Assembly (NCBI RefSeq): GCF_000963695.1
Contig: NZ_LAJX01000029.1
Location: 1 to 64,000 of the forward strand
DNA from: Methylocucumis oryzae
Lineage (GTDB): Bacteria; Pseudomonadota; Gammaproteobacteria; Methylococcales; Methylomonadaceae
Direction: 5' to 3'
DNA: 64,000 nucleotides
In this document: in pieces, positions 9,408 to 19,700 of the stretch
How positions within the stretch are numbered: the first letter of the stretch is position 1
Layout: each line of letters opens with the position of its first letter
The notes under the pieces: generated by a model
The model's input: the letters and a program-made list of their open reading frames with translations, nothing else
What the model was told of the DNA's origin: nothing
Databases searched by the model: none
Position numbers and translations under genes: made by a program

Positions 9408-10208
9408 GTCGGTTTGTTTTTAGGTATTAATCTACAAGACTATGCACATTTAATCGACCGTGCCGGTGCGATAGAAGCGCTACATTTAACCAGTTTAGGG
9501 CATATGTTTTGTCCTAACCGAATCTCGTTTTTACTCAATATTCACGGGCCTAGCCAAGTCATTGATACGGCGTGTTCCAGCTCGCTAGTGGCTTTGCACA
9601 GGGCGGCGTTGAGCATTCAGCATGAAGGCTGTGAATACGCGATTGCCGGTGGTGCTAATTTAATGATTACGCCGGATATGCATATTATGTATAGCAAAGT
9701 CGGCATGATTTGTGAGGATGGTCGCTGTAAGACCTTTGCGAATACCGCCAATGGTTATGCGCGCGGCGATGGTATAGGCGCAGTGTTATTAAAACCCTTA
9801 GCTCAAGCAGAAGCCGATGGCGATACGATTATAGGCGTGTTGCGCGCCTCGGCAGAAAACCACGGCGGCTTGTCAACCTCACTCACCGCGCCTAACCCTA
9901 AAGCGCAAGCGCATTTAATCGTTGAAACGCAACGCTTAGCCGGTATCGATCCGCGCACGATAGGTTTTATCGAGTGTCATGGCACCGGTACGCCATTAGG
10001 CGACCCTATTGAAATCAATGGCTTAAAAATGGCCTTTACTGAGCATTTACAGCATTTAGGCGTAGCGTTTAATGGCCAAGCCTTTTGCGGCCTAGGCTCA
10101 GTAAAATCGAATATCGGTCATGCCGAAACCGCCGCCGGCATTGCGGGCGTGATTAAAACGCTGTTGTCGTTACAACATAAAACGCTTATATCAAAGCTTA
10201 CATTGTGA
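9408..10208 (+). CDS. PKS segment 3: KS1 catalytic core
   Basis: This segment contains the complete ketosynthase triad: nucleophilic Cys 9573-9575 in DTACSSS, His 9978-9980 in ECHGTGT and His 10119-10121 in KSNIGH. KS1 is therefore expected to be condensation-competent. Frame is lost at the AAA run 10193-10195; removing one A gives SLHCETLNPLLELEHSPFY, the usual KS C-terminal continuation. Confidence 0.85.
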   Translation, partial: VGLFLGINLQDYAHLIDRAGAIEALHLTSLGHMFCPNRISFLLNIHGPSQVIDTACSSSLVALHRAALSIQHEGCEYAIAGGANLMITPDMHIMYSKVGMICEDGRCKTFANTANGYARGDGIGAVLLKPLAQAEADGDTIIGVLRASAENHGGLSTSLTAPNPKAQAHLIVETQRLAGIDPRTIGFIECHGTGTPLGDPIEINGLKMAFTEHLQHLGVAFNGQAFCGLGSVKSNIGHAETAAGIAGVIKTLLSLQHKTLISKLTL

Positions 10209-12864
10209 GACGTTAAATCCGTTATTAGAGCTAGAACACAGTCCGTTTTATATTTTGCAACAAGGCTGCGACTGGCTTAAACCGGTTATCGATGGCGTTG
10301 AATATCCGCGCCGCGCTGGGGTTAGCTCGTTTGGTGCCGGTGGCTCCAATGCGCATGTGATTATCGAAGAGTATAGCGCCGAACCGTTACCCGTTATGAA
10401 TGACGGCAAGCATGTAGTGGTGTTATCGGCTAAAACAGCTAATGCATTAAATGCACAGATTAAGCAGTTATACGAGTATTTAACCCAAACTAATCGGGAT
10501 AATCTTCGCTTAATCGACTTGGCCTATACCTTACAAGTGGGCCGTAGCGAGTACGCTTATCGCTGGGCTACCGTCGTCAACAGCTTAGAACAATTAAGCC
10601 ACGCGCTGAATGCTAGCTTGACCAATCACACGGCTGGCTACGCGATTTTCCAAGGCCAACGCCCAAAAACCAGCCCAACAGACACGCTATTAACCTTAAC
10701 ACCTCCTGACTCGCCTGAGTATTTAACTTCTTTGGCGCAACGCTGGGTACAAGGTATTCCGGTTGCTTGGCAAAGTTTGTACAGCAATGTTAACCCAAAA
10801 CCTAGACGCATACCGTTACCGACTTACCCCTTTAATCATAAACGCTATTGGTTGCCTGACCTGTCATTAAGCCATAACCGTCATGCGCTTAAGTCAACGT
10901 CATGGCTACACCCGCTATTACAACAAAATACCTCACGCGTCGGCGAACTGCGCTTTAGCAGTCAATTTTCTGGTCATGAATGTTTTTTCACTGACCATGT
11001 GATAGCAAACGCCAACGTATTACCCGGTGTGGCCTACTTAGAAATGGCTAGAGCGGGTTATGTGTTAGCGGTTAATAATAGCCAACCCGTACCAGTACGC
11101 ATTAAAAACACAGTGTGGATTAGCCCTTACCGCTTTAGCGCGAATGCCGCACCGTTACACATTAGCTTATTCACCGATATGGAGGATAGCTTACGTTTTC
11201 AAATTTATTCTGAAAACTCAGCCGATACTGAACGCGTGTTACATGGTCAAGGCGTGATCACATCATTAACGCCATGCCAGCCTGAAACGCTAGATTTAAC
11301 CGCATTAATCTCAGGTTTTGACAGCACGCCGTTATCAAAATCTGTGTGCTATCAAGTATTTCAAACGTTAGGATTAAACTATGGCGCAACCCATCAAAGC
11401 ATAGACTGGCTGTATTATCGTCAAGGCGACGCACCCGACGTACTCGCTAAACTCAGTCTTCCCAGCGCTATTCCATCGGATTTATCAGGATTTTATTGGC
11501 ATCCAGGCGTCTTCGATGGCGTGTTACAAACCACGCTAGGCATGTTATTTGCGACAGGCCAGCTTAGCCCGGAACTGGATTTAACTGCGTTAACGGGCTT
11601 ACCGGCTTCGCTGCCATTTGCGTTAACCGAGTTAGAGATACTCGCGCCTATGCCTAACGAGCTATGGGTTTGGTTACGGCGCACACCAGGCCATGCGGAT
11701 AACGTTAATGTGCAAAAATTCGATATGGATGCTATTGATGAACAAGGCCAAGTTTGTCTGCGTCTGCGCGGATTTTCTTCACGCGTTATCAGCAATACCG
11801 ATACTCGCGTAAACCAACCGGCAATGCTTGCTAATGAACACAGTCATCAGTTGTTGCTGTGCGCACCAGACTGGCAAACCGTTACATTAAACCAACCGAT
11901 TACACCGCCAACGCTTACCCGACATCTCGTCTTATTATTAGGTTTTGCACCTGACCTAGCGCTCAACGGCTTAACAAGCTCAGCCACGCTAAAGCAACTA
12001 AAAACCGCAACAGGCTCACCCGCTGAAATGTATTTAGCGTATGCGTTAAATCTGTTTGCAGAAATTAAAACCTTAATGAGCCATGACCAACCTGGGACGC
12101 ATTTATTACAACTGATTATTTACGAACCTGAACAAGCCTCACTTTATCGCGGTTTAACGGGTTTGTTGCAATCAGCCGCCAGAGAATACCCCAAATTACG
12201 TTGTCAATTGATTAGCTTGACCCAAACGCTGAGTACATCAAATTTAGCGGCGTTGATTCATCAAACACAAGCTCATTTTGAATACAGCCAGTTAGTATTT
12301 AATGGTCAGTCGTATCAAACCTTAAGCTGGCAACCGGCAACAACTCACCCTCCTGAGCACATTGCCTATCAAACCGGTGGTGTATATTTAATTACAGGTG
12401 GCGCCGGTGGTTTAGGTTTGTTATTCGCTGAAGCGATTGCTAATGCCGTACAACCGGTAACATTGGTGTTATTAGGCCGTTCGCCTTTAAGCAGTGCACA
12501 ACACGCCAAAATATCGGCTATTGAACAAACAGGCGCTAAACTCATTTATCGCCAAGCCAATCTCGCTGATGCGGCGGCGCTCAAGGCCGCCATCACCGAT
12601 CTTAACCAGTTAAATGGGGTGTTACATTGCGCCGGGGTGTTACGCGATAATTTTATTGCGCGTAAAACCGAAGCTGAATTTAACGCCGTGTTTGCAGCTA
12701 AAGTGCAAGGCACGCTTAACCTAGATTTAGCCACCGCTGACTATGATTTAGATTTTTTTGTGCTGTTTTCATCGGTCGCGAGTAGCTTAGGCAGCGCGGG
12801 ACAAGCTGATTATGCTGCTGCCAATGGCTTTTTAGACGCATACGCAGCTATCGCCAACGCCTAG
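10195..12864 (+). CDS. PKS segment 4: KS1 C-terminus, DH1 and KR1
   Basis: Domains in order: the KS1 end (SSFGAGGSNAHVIIEEY); a post-KS linker ending in PLPTYPF; a dehydratase with catalytic His in DHVIANANVLPG and Asp in HPGVFDGVLQ; and a ketoreductase with NADPH motif TGGAGGLG, active-site Ser in LFSSVASS, Tyr in ADYAAAN and the following Asn. The DH motif H-x3-G-x4-P has Asn in place of the usual Gly. The KR has Asp in the VLRDN loop, as in B-type ketoreductases. Together KR1 and DH1 would give an alpha,beta-unsaturated intermediate. Frame is lost at about 12849; adding one T restores AYRQRLVANGQRRGKS. Confidence 0.85.
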   Translation, partial: SLHCETLNPLLELEHSPFYILQQGCDWLKPVIDGVEYPRRAGVSSFGAGGSNAHVIIEEYSAEPLPVMNDGKHVVVLSAKTANALNAQIKQLYEYLTQTNRDNLRLIDLAYTLQVGRSEYAYRWATVVNSLEQLSHALNASLTNHTAGYAIFQGQRPKTSPTDTLLTLTPPDSPEYLTSLAQRWVQGIPVAWQSLYSNVNPKPRRIPLPTYPFNHKRYWLPDLSLSHNRHALKSTSWLHPLLQQNTSRVGELRFSSQFSGHECFFTDHVIANANVLPGVAYLEMARAGYVLAVNNSQPVPVRIKNTVWISPYRFSANAAPLHISLFTDMEDSLRFQIYSENSADTERVLHGQGVITSLTPCQPETLDLTALISGFDSTPLSKSVCYQVFQTLGLNYGATHQSIDWLYYRQGDAPDVLAKLSLPSAIPSDLSGFYWHPGVFDGVLQTTLGMLFATGQLSPELDLTALTGLPASLPFALTELEILAPMPNELWVWLRRTPGHADNVNVQKFDMDAIDEQGQVCLRLRGFSSRVISNTDTRVNQPAMLANEHSHQLLLCAPDWQTVTLNQPITPPTLTRHLVLLLGFAPDLALNGLTSSATLKQLKTATGSPAEMYLAYALNLFAEIKTLMSHDQPGTHLLQLIIYEPEQASLYRGLTGLLQSAAREYPKLRCQLISLTQTLSTSNLAALIHQTQAHFEYSQLVFNGQSYQTLSWQPATTHPPEHIAYQTGGVYLITGGAGGLGLLFAEAIANAVQPVTLVLLGRSPLSSAQHAKISAIEQTGAKLIYRQANLADAAALKAAITDLNQLNGVLHCAGVLRDNFIARKTEAEFNAVFAAKVQGTLNLDLATADYDLDFFVLFSSVASSLGSAGQADYAAANGFLDAYAAIANA

Positions 12865-15800
12865 TCGCCAATGGTCAACGGCGTGGTAAATCGCTAGCCA
12901 TTAACTGGCCGTTATGGCAAGACGGGGGTATGCAAATGCCTAAAGCCGCCGTCAAACTGATGCAAACGAATACTGGAATGCTGCCATTGCCAAGTTCAGC
13001 CGGTTTATCAGCGCTTAGCACGCTGTTAAATCAACCGGGTTGGCTATACTTAGTATTATTCGGCGACGCTGAGCGTATATGCTCGCAGTTATTAACGCCT
13101 GCCCCAACCGCTCACCCCCAAGCGCTTATGACTATGAACAATCCGCCAGAACCTAACCATAACGTGTTAAGCGATAAATTAATTAACGTGTTACTCGCAC
13201 AAATCGCAACAATGATGAAGTTCGAGTTAGCCGACTTAGACCCCGATACCGACATCAGTGAATATGGCTATGATTCGATTTCATTTACTGAGCTAGCCAA
13301 TCAACTTAATCAGCGTTATCAACTAGACTTAGCACCGACTGTCTTTTTTGAGCAAACCTCGGTTAAACAGCTTGCCCAGTATTTAAGCCAACATTATAGC
13401 GAGCGCTTAACCAGTCAATTAGGTATCACGCCAGCGCAGCCTATTACACGCCCTACCCCGTCTTTACCACCGCAACCTAAACAGGTAGTCAATCCCACGC
13501 CTAGCCGTGCTAGGCAACCTGAGACTCAAACAACTGCCGCCGATATTGCCATTATCGGCATGAGCGGCCGTTTTCCTATGGCGCAAGACTTAGACGAATT
13601 TTGGCAGAATTTATACCAAGGCCGGGATTGTATTAGCGAAATCCTGCCTCACGTTGGGATTGGCGTGAGTATTTTTGGCGACCCCAAAACGGAATCGAAT
13701 AAGACGAACGCCAAATGGGGCGGTTTTATTGATGGCGTTGAGCAATTCGATGCGGAATTTTTTGGCATTTCGCCGCGCGAAGCCCGCATTATGGACCCGC
13801 AACAACGTTTATTAATGGAATATGTCTGGTTAGCATTAGAAGATGCTGGCTATTCGGCGCAAGCCTTAGCCGGTAGCCAAACTGCGTTATTTATCGCTAC
13901 AGCGTCTAGCGGTTATGGCGATTTAATGGCAAAACATCATGTCGATATTGATGGTTACAGCGCTACGGGAGTCGTTGGTTCGGTCGGTCCTAACCGCATG
14001 AGTTATTTTTTAGATTTGCACGGCCCTAGCGAACCGATAGAAACGGCGTGTTCTAGTTCATTAGTCGCAATACATAGAGCGGTATTAGCACTCAAACAAG
14101 GCGATTGCGATTTAGCCATTGTCGGCGGCATTAATCTCATCTTAACGCCGGAAACCCATATTAGTTTTAACAAAGCCGGTATGTTATCGCCGGACGGACG
14201 TTGCAAAACCTTTTCGCAACACGCTAATGGCTATGTACGCGGCGAAGGTGTGGGCATGTTGGTGTTAAAAAAGCTTGCCGATGCCGAAACCGCAGGCGAC
14301 CCTATTTATGCAGTGATTAAAAGCAGTGCAGAAAATCACGGCGGACGCGCTAATTCATTAACAGCGCCTAACCCTAAAGCGCAAACGGCGTTATTAAAAG
14401 ATGCGTATCAACGCGCCGGCGTATCAGTCGATAGCATTAGCTATATCGAAGCGCACGGCACCGGTACTGAGTTAGGCGACCCTATCGAAGTCAGCGCGTT
14501 AAAATCCGCATTTAGCGAGTTAACCGGTTCTAGCCCAGAAAACCGTAGCGGCTATTGTGGTCTGGGCTCGGTGAAAACCAATATCGGACATTTAGAATTA
14601 GCCGCCGGTGTCGCTGGCGTTATAAAAGTCTTATTACAAATAAAACATAAAACCTTAGTTAAAACGTTACATGCCGAGCCAGTTAACCCGTATATTCGCT
14701 TAACCGATACGCCGTTTTATCTAGTCACTGAAAACCGCCCTTGGCTGCCAGACCTTAACCAACCTAGACGTGCGGGCATTAGTTCGTTTGGTTTTGGCGG
14801 CGTGAACGCGCATATCGTCTTAGAAGACTATCCAGAAGCCACGCCCACGCCTGATGACGGTCAAGATATTGTATTCGTGTTATCGGCGAAATCCGAAGCG
14901 TCGCTAAAAGCCTATGCCCAGCGCTGGCTAGCCTTTATTCAGCAGCAACAACAACTTGAAGCTACCAATACCGATACCGACACGCTCACGCAATCCATTA
15001 AGCACTGCGTCGCTGAACTGTTGCAAGTTGACACCGGTGATATTGCTTTAACCGATAGTTTTGCCGAATTAGGTTTAGATAATGTACAGAAAAACCTGTT
15101 AAGAACTCGTTTAGAACAGGTGTTAGAACAACCGCTTTCAGCGTACACGTTTGATAAAACCAATACACTCGCTGAGCTATTAGCTTTAATCGCACCGGAC
15201 AACCTTCAGCATAAACCCATCCAAGCTCGTTTATCGCTAATTGATATGGCGTACTCGCTACAAATCGGGCGCGCCGCTTTGGATTATCGCCTAGGCTTTT
15301 ATGCGCGTTCATTGACCGACATTGCCGATAAACTGACCACTTATATCCACAACGAAATCCATAACGAAACCGTCAGCAGCGGCATTTATACCGGCTATGC
15401 CAAAGCCAATAAAGAACTACTGGCGACATTTAGCAGCGATGACGAGTTACAAGAAGCACTGCAAAAATGGTTAATACGCAAAAAATTCGACCAACTGTTA
15501 AATTTATGGAGTAAAGGTTTAAACATTGATTGGCAATTACTTTATCCGACTCATAAACCTAATCGGGTTCGTATACCGACCTATCCTTTCGTGCGCGATA
15601 GCTATTGGTTTAGCACCGGTTCAACCACGCCGCTACCGGTCGTTAGCCAAACTAAGCTGCATGAACTACTGCATGAAAATGTATCTACGCTTAAACGCCA
15701 TAGTTATAAAACCGTATTAACCGGTCAAGAAACCTTTTTACGCGATCATCGTATTAATGGTCAGGCCGTATTACCCGGCGTGGTCTATCCACAAATGGCA

Positions 15801-16733
15801 TTAACCGCGCTTAACTTAGCCTTAGCCGATCAAGCAATAAGCCAAGGTATTGTGCAGTTTAGTAATATTACCTGGTTAAGCCCGTATATCGCGACTTCTA
15901 GCCAAGAACCGTTATTCACCGAAATTCAAAACATCATCAGCGGTGGTTTTGGTTATAGCATCAGCTCTAAAACCTCAGAACCTATCATACACAGCCAAGG
16001 CCGAATTAAATTATTAACTGAAACACCCGCTATTGAGCCGATACAGCTTGAGACCTTAATTAGCCAAGCACAACACGAGTTACCCGGTGCGGCTTGTTAT
16101 CAGCGTTTTAATGAGTTTGGTATGGTCTATGGTGCATCGCATCAAGCCATTACCACGCTTTATTTAGCTCAAGACTGGGTACTGGCGAGGCTACAAGCCA
16201 ACCCAAACGATGCCAAAACCTGGCAACTACCGCATGGTTTAGTCGATTCAGCCTTGCAAGCCGGTATTGGTTTTGCATTCATGACTAACACTGCATCAGC
16301 CTCGGTTGCGTTACCGTTTGCCTTAACCGAATTAACACTGCTCAACGCGTGTCCTGAGCAAGCCTGGGCTTGGTTACGTTATCAACCTGCCTCTATCAAT
16401 GCCAAAATCAAACAGCTAGACATTGATATTTGCGATAACCACGGCGTGGTCTGTATTCGTTTACGCGGTTTACTAGCCCGCTCGCCGGACAAGGCAAAAG
16501 TAGACATAACGGCGATTAAACCTGCACCAGTAAGCCAACCGGCAAGCTCTGTACAACAGCAAGCGCAACAATGGCTAATTAACCTACTCGCTGCCACTAT
16601 TAAGCAAACGCCTGAGCGCATTAAAGCCGATGCGCCGTTAGAAAAATACGGCATAGACTCCATCATGATTGTTGAGTTAACCCGGATCCTGGAAGGCTAT
16701 TTTGGCACGTTTATCGAAAACCTTATTTTTTGA
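12852..16733 (+). CDS. PKS segment 5: ACP, KS2, embedded ACP-like domain, DH2, ACP
   Basis: Domains in order, counting residues from the ATG at 12930: end of KR1 (WPLWQDGGM lies just before); ACP with Ser116 in GYDSI; KS2 with Cys374, His509 and His554; a post-KS linker carrying an ACP-like fold (685-755) in which the usual Ser is Asn718 (GLDNV); linker end RIPTYPF; dehydratase with His940 in DHRINGQAVLPG and Asp1106; ACP with Ser1244 in GIDSI. There is no ketoreductase in this module. Two compensating indels at about 13642 and in the T run 13672-13676 scramble some eleven residues; the restored reading is PASRWDWREYFGDP. Frame is lost again at 16710-16712. Confidence 0.85.
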   Translation, partial: RQRLVANGQRRGKSLAINWPLWQDGGMQMPKAAVKLMQTNTGMLPLPSSAGLSALSTLLNQPGWLYLVLFGDAERICSQLLTPAPTAHPQALMTMNNPPEPNHNVLSDKLINVLLAQIATMMKFELADLDPDTDISEYGYDSISFTELANQLNQRYQLDLAPTVFFEQTSVKQLAQYLSQHYSERLTSQLGITPAQPITRPTPSLPPQPKQVVNPTPSRARQPETQTTAADIAIIGMSGRFPMAQDLDEFWQNLYQGRDCISEILPHVGIGVSIFGDPKTESNKTNAKWGGFIDGVEQFDAEFFGISPREARIMDPQQRLLMEYVWLALEDAGYSAQALAGSQTALFIATASSGYGDLMAKHHVDIDGYSATGVVGSVGPNRMSYFLDLHGPSEPIETACSSSLVAIHRAVLALKQGDCDLAIVGGINLILTPETHISFNKAGMLSPDGRCKTFSQHANGYVRGEGVGMLVLKKLADAETAGDPIYAVIKSSAENHGGRANSLTAPNPKAQTALLKDAYQRAGVSVDSISYIEAHGTGTELGDPIEVSALKSAFSELTGSSPENRSGYCGLGSVKTNIGHLELAAGVAGVIKVLLQIKHKTLVKTLHAEPVNPYIRLTDTPFYLVTENRPWLPDLNQPRRAGISSFGFGGVNAHIVLEDYPEATPTPDDGQDIVFVLSAKSEASLKAYAQRWLAFIQQQQQLEATNTDTDTLTQSIKHCVAELLQVDTGDIALTDSFAELGLDNVQKNLLRTRLEQVLEQPLSAYTFDKTNTLAELLALIAPDNLQHKPIQARLSLIDMAYSLQIGRAALDYRLGFYARSLTDIADKLTTYIHNEIHNETVSSGIYTGYAKANKELLATFSSDDELQEALQKWLIRKKFDQLLNLWSKGLNIDWQLLYPTHKPNRVRIPTYPFVRDSYWFSTGSTTPLPVVSQTKLHELLHENVSTLKRHSYKTVLTGQETFLRDHRINGQAVLPGVVYPQMALTALNLALADQAISQGIVQFSNITWLSPYIATSSQEPLFTEIQNIISGGFGYSISSKTSEPIIHSQGRIKLLTETPAIEPIQLETLISQAQHELPGAACYQRFNEFGMVYGASHQAITTLYLAQDWVLARLQANPNDAKTWQLPHGLVDSALQAGIGFAFMTNTASASVALPFALTELTLLNACPEQAWAWLRYQPASINAKIKQLDIDICDNHGVVCIRLRGLLARSPDKAKVDITAIKPAPVSQPASSVQQQAQQWLINLLAATIKQTPERIKADAPLEKYGIDSIMIVELTRILEGYFGTFIENLIF
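14982..15194 (+). other. ACP-like domain lacking the phosphopantetheine serine, inside the KS2 linker
   Basis: Residues VAELLQVDTGDIALTDSF, GLDNV and the helix-rich remainder to LAELLALI follow the acyl-carrier pattern, but the modification site GLDS is GLDN (codon AAT, 15081-15083). It interrupts the linker between FVLSAKSEASLKAYAQRW and LSLIDMAYSLQIGR, which are adjacent in KS1 of the same protein. It cannot carry a pantetheine arm and may be structural. Confidence 0.7.
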
Positions 16734-19700
16734 ATACCAAACCTTAGCCGAACTGACCGATTATTTATTAAGCCAACATCGCGCGCGCTTTCAAACCTTG
16801 CTTAACACGCCGCCTAGCCTACCTGCGCTTAAACCCGTTGATAAAACACAAGCAGTTAGCACATTACCCCAACCCGCGCCTATACCCGTCAATACGCCAC
16901 ACAGCGGCTGTTTAGACATTGCTATCATAGGCTTAGCCGGTCGTTACCCCAAAGCGCTAGACGTTAACGAGTATTGGCAAAACTTACGCAACGGGCGTAA
17001 CTGTATTAGCGAAATACCGCCAGAACGCTGGGCTTGGCAGCAGTTTTACAACGCTGACCGCAGTCAGCATCACGGTCACTACAGTAAATGGGGGGGGTTT
17101 ATTGACGGCGTAGACCAATTTGATGCGCTGTTTTTTAATATCTCGCCACGCGAAGCCGAAGCCATAGACCCGCAAGAACGTCTGTTTTTACAACACGCCT
17201 GGTTAGCACTAGAAGATGCAGGCTATACGCCAAGCGATTTACAACAACTGGTTAATACCTTGCAACCTGAGCTACCGGCACAAGTTGGCGTTTATGCCGG
17301 TGTCATGTATAGCGAATATCAATTGCTGAGCATAAACCAACCGGATACCGTCGCTAGCGCTAGCTATGCCAGTATCGCTAATCGTGTATCGTATTTTTTG
17401 AACTTACACGGCCCAAGTTTAACAGTGGATACCATGTGTTCTAGCTCGTTAACAGCGATTCATCTAGCGTGTCAGGATTTAGCTCAGGGGCGTACCGACT
17501 TAGCCATTGCCGGTGGGGTTAATGTTAGCGTGCATCCAAATAAATATTCCATGCTAAGCCGAGGCCAGTTCATCTCAAGCTTAGGTCAATGCCAAAGCTT
17601 CGGCGTTGGCGGCGATGGTTATATACCCGGTGAAGGCGTAGGCGTGGTCGTGTTAAAACGCTTAGCCGAGGCTGAACGCGATGGCGATAACATTTATGGC
17701 GTGATTAAAGGCTCGGCACTGAATCACGGCGGTAAAACCAATGGCTATAGCGTGCCCAATCCTAAAGCACAAACCGCTGTGATTCGGCAAGCCATGCGAC
17801 AAGCGCACGTTAAAGCCGATGCGATAAGTTATATCGAAGCGCATGGTACCGGTACGCAATTAGGCGATCCTATTGAAATCACCGGGTTAACAAAAGCGTT
17901 TCAACAAGACGGCGTTACCGGCTCTTGCCGTATTGGCTCTGCTAAATCCAATATCGGGCATTGTGAATCCGCCGCCGGTATTGCTGGATTAACCAAAGTG
18001 TTATTACAACTAAAACACCATGAAATCGCACCGTCACTACACGCAGAAACGTTAAATCCCAACATAGATTTTGCTGCAACGCCGTTTATCGTCAATCAAC
18101 AATTAACGGCTTGGGAAAAACCGGTTGTTAACGGCGAAACCTTAACCCGCATCGCCGGGCTGTCGTCGTTCGGCGCAGGCGGTGCTAATGCTCATATCAT
18201 TATTGCTGAATACGATAGCCCAACCGTAACGTCCGAACCCGTTGCTACACCTCAGCTCATCGTGTTATCGGCTAACACCGAAGCACAACGGACTGCTTAT
18301 GCGCAAAGCCTACTGGCTTGGTTAGACAATAACGCTAACAACACTGCTTTAACCTTGGCTAATCTCGCTTATAGTTTAAGCACCGGCCGTATGGCTATGT
18401 CTAAACGCTTAGCCATCATCGCTGAGGATTTAACCGGCTTACGCCAACAACTACTCGATTTTCTAGCTCAACCAGAACAAGCTCAACCAATACAAGGTAT
18501 TTATGTCGGTATAGACGATGACATAGAAACGGTTGCACACGAGCAAGTCAGCACTTGGTTTAACAGCCACGAACTCGCCTTATTGGCGGATTATTGGCGG
18601 CAAGGCGGTGTTATCGCCTGGCGTGAACTGTATTCGGGCAAACGCTTAACCCGGTTGAATGTGCCGACGTATCCGTTTGCCAACGAACGCCATTGGTTAA
18701 GCGTCGCTAACACAACGCCCGACAGCACGCCTATGCTTAGCGAACATGGTTTACTGTTGCTGACACCGATATGGCAAGCCACAGCACTCAACGAGTCTAG
18801 CCCTGTGCAACATTATGCTGCTCGCCTACTGGTCACCGTAGGCATCGCAGAATTTGCCGATAGCATTGAATTAAAGATTGATAGCACTGACTTAGTAACA
18901 AGCTATCAACAAACCGTCGTTGCATTATCATCTCAGTTACAAAATTTGCTAAAACACAACCCTAACGGCCAACTGTTATGCCAGGTGTTAATACCGGGCT
19001 TAGGTTATGCAGACTCACTACAGATTTTCGCAGGGCTAGCGGGTTTGTTAGCAACGGTTTCACAAGAAAATCCAAGGCTGACCACGCAACTTATCGCTTT
19101 AGAGCAACAGGCTAAGGCACACGATTTAGTATCGTTACTGGCGCAACACAGTAACTCTGGCTTTATCCGCTGTCAAAATAACCAATTCTTACGACAAACC
19201 TGGCAAGAAGCAGCATTAATCCCAAATACCACCCCGCTGTGGCGCCAAGGCGGCGTGTATTTAATCACCGGTGGCGCTGGCGGTTTAGGCTTAATTATCG
19301 CCGAAGCCATCGCTAAACAATGTCCTAATCTGGTATTGCTATTGACCGGGCGTCGCTCGCTAGACCACGATGACGCTTGTTTTAAATCGCTAGCCGATTT
19401 AGGTACTCATTTTGAATATCATGCCCTCGATGTCGCCGATGAACCCGCCGTAAGCGCGTTCATCGCTGAAATAAAACAACGCTACCAAACGATTAACGGC
19501 ATTATTCACGCCGCTGGCATTACTCACGACCAAGCCTTCATCACTAAATCAGAGCAAACTCTACTCGCCGTATTAGCCCCTAAAGTGCAAGGCTTAGTGA
19601 ATTTGGACTTAGCGACACGTGGCTTAGATTTAGACTGGCTGGTGTTATTCTCATCAGTGGCAGCTTTTGGTAATCCCGGCCAAGCCGATTATGCCGCCGC

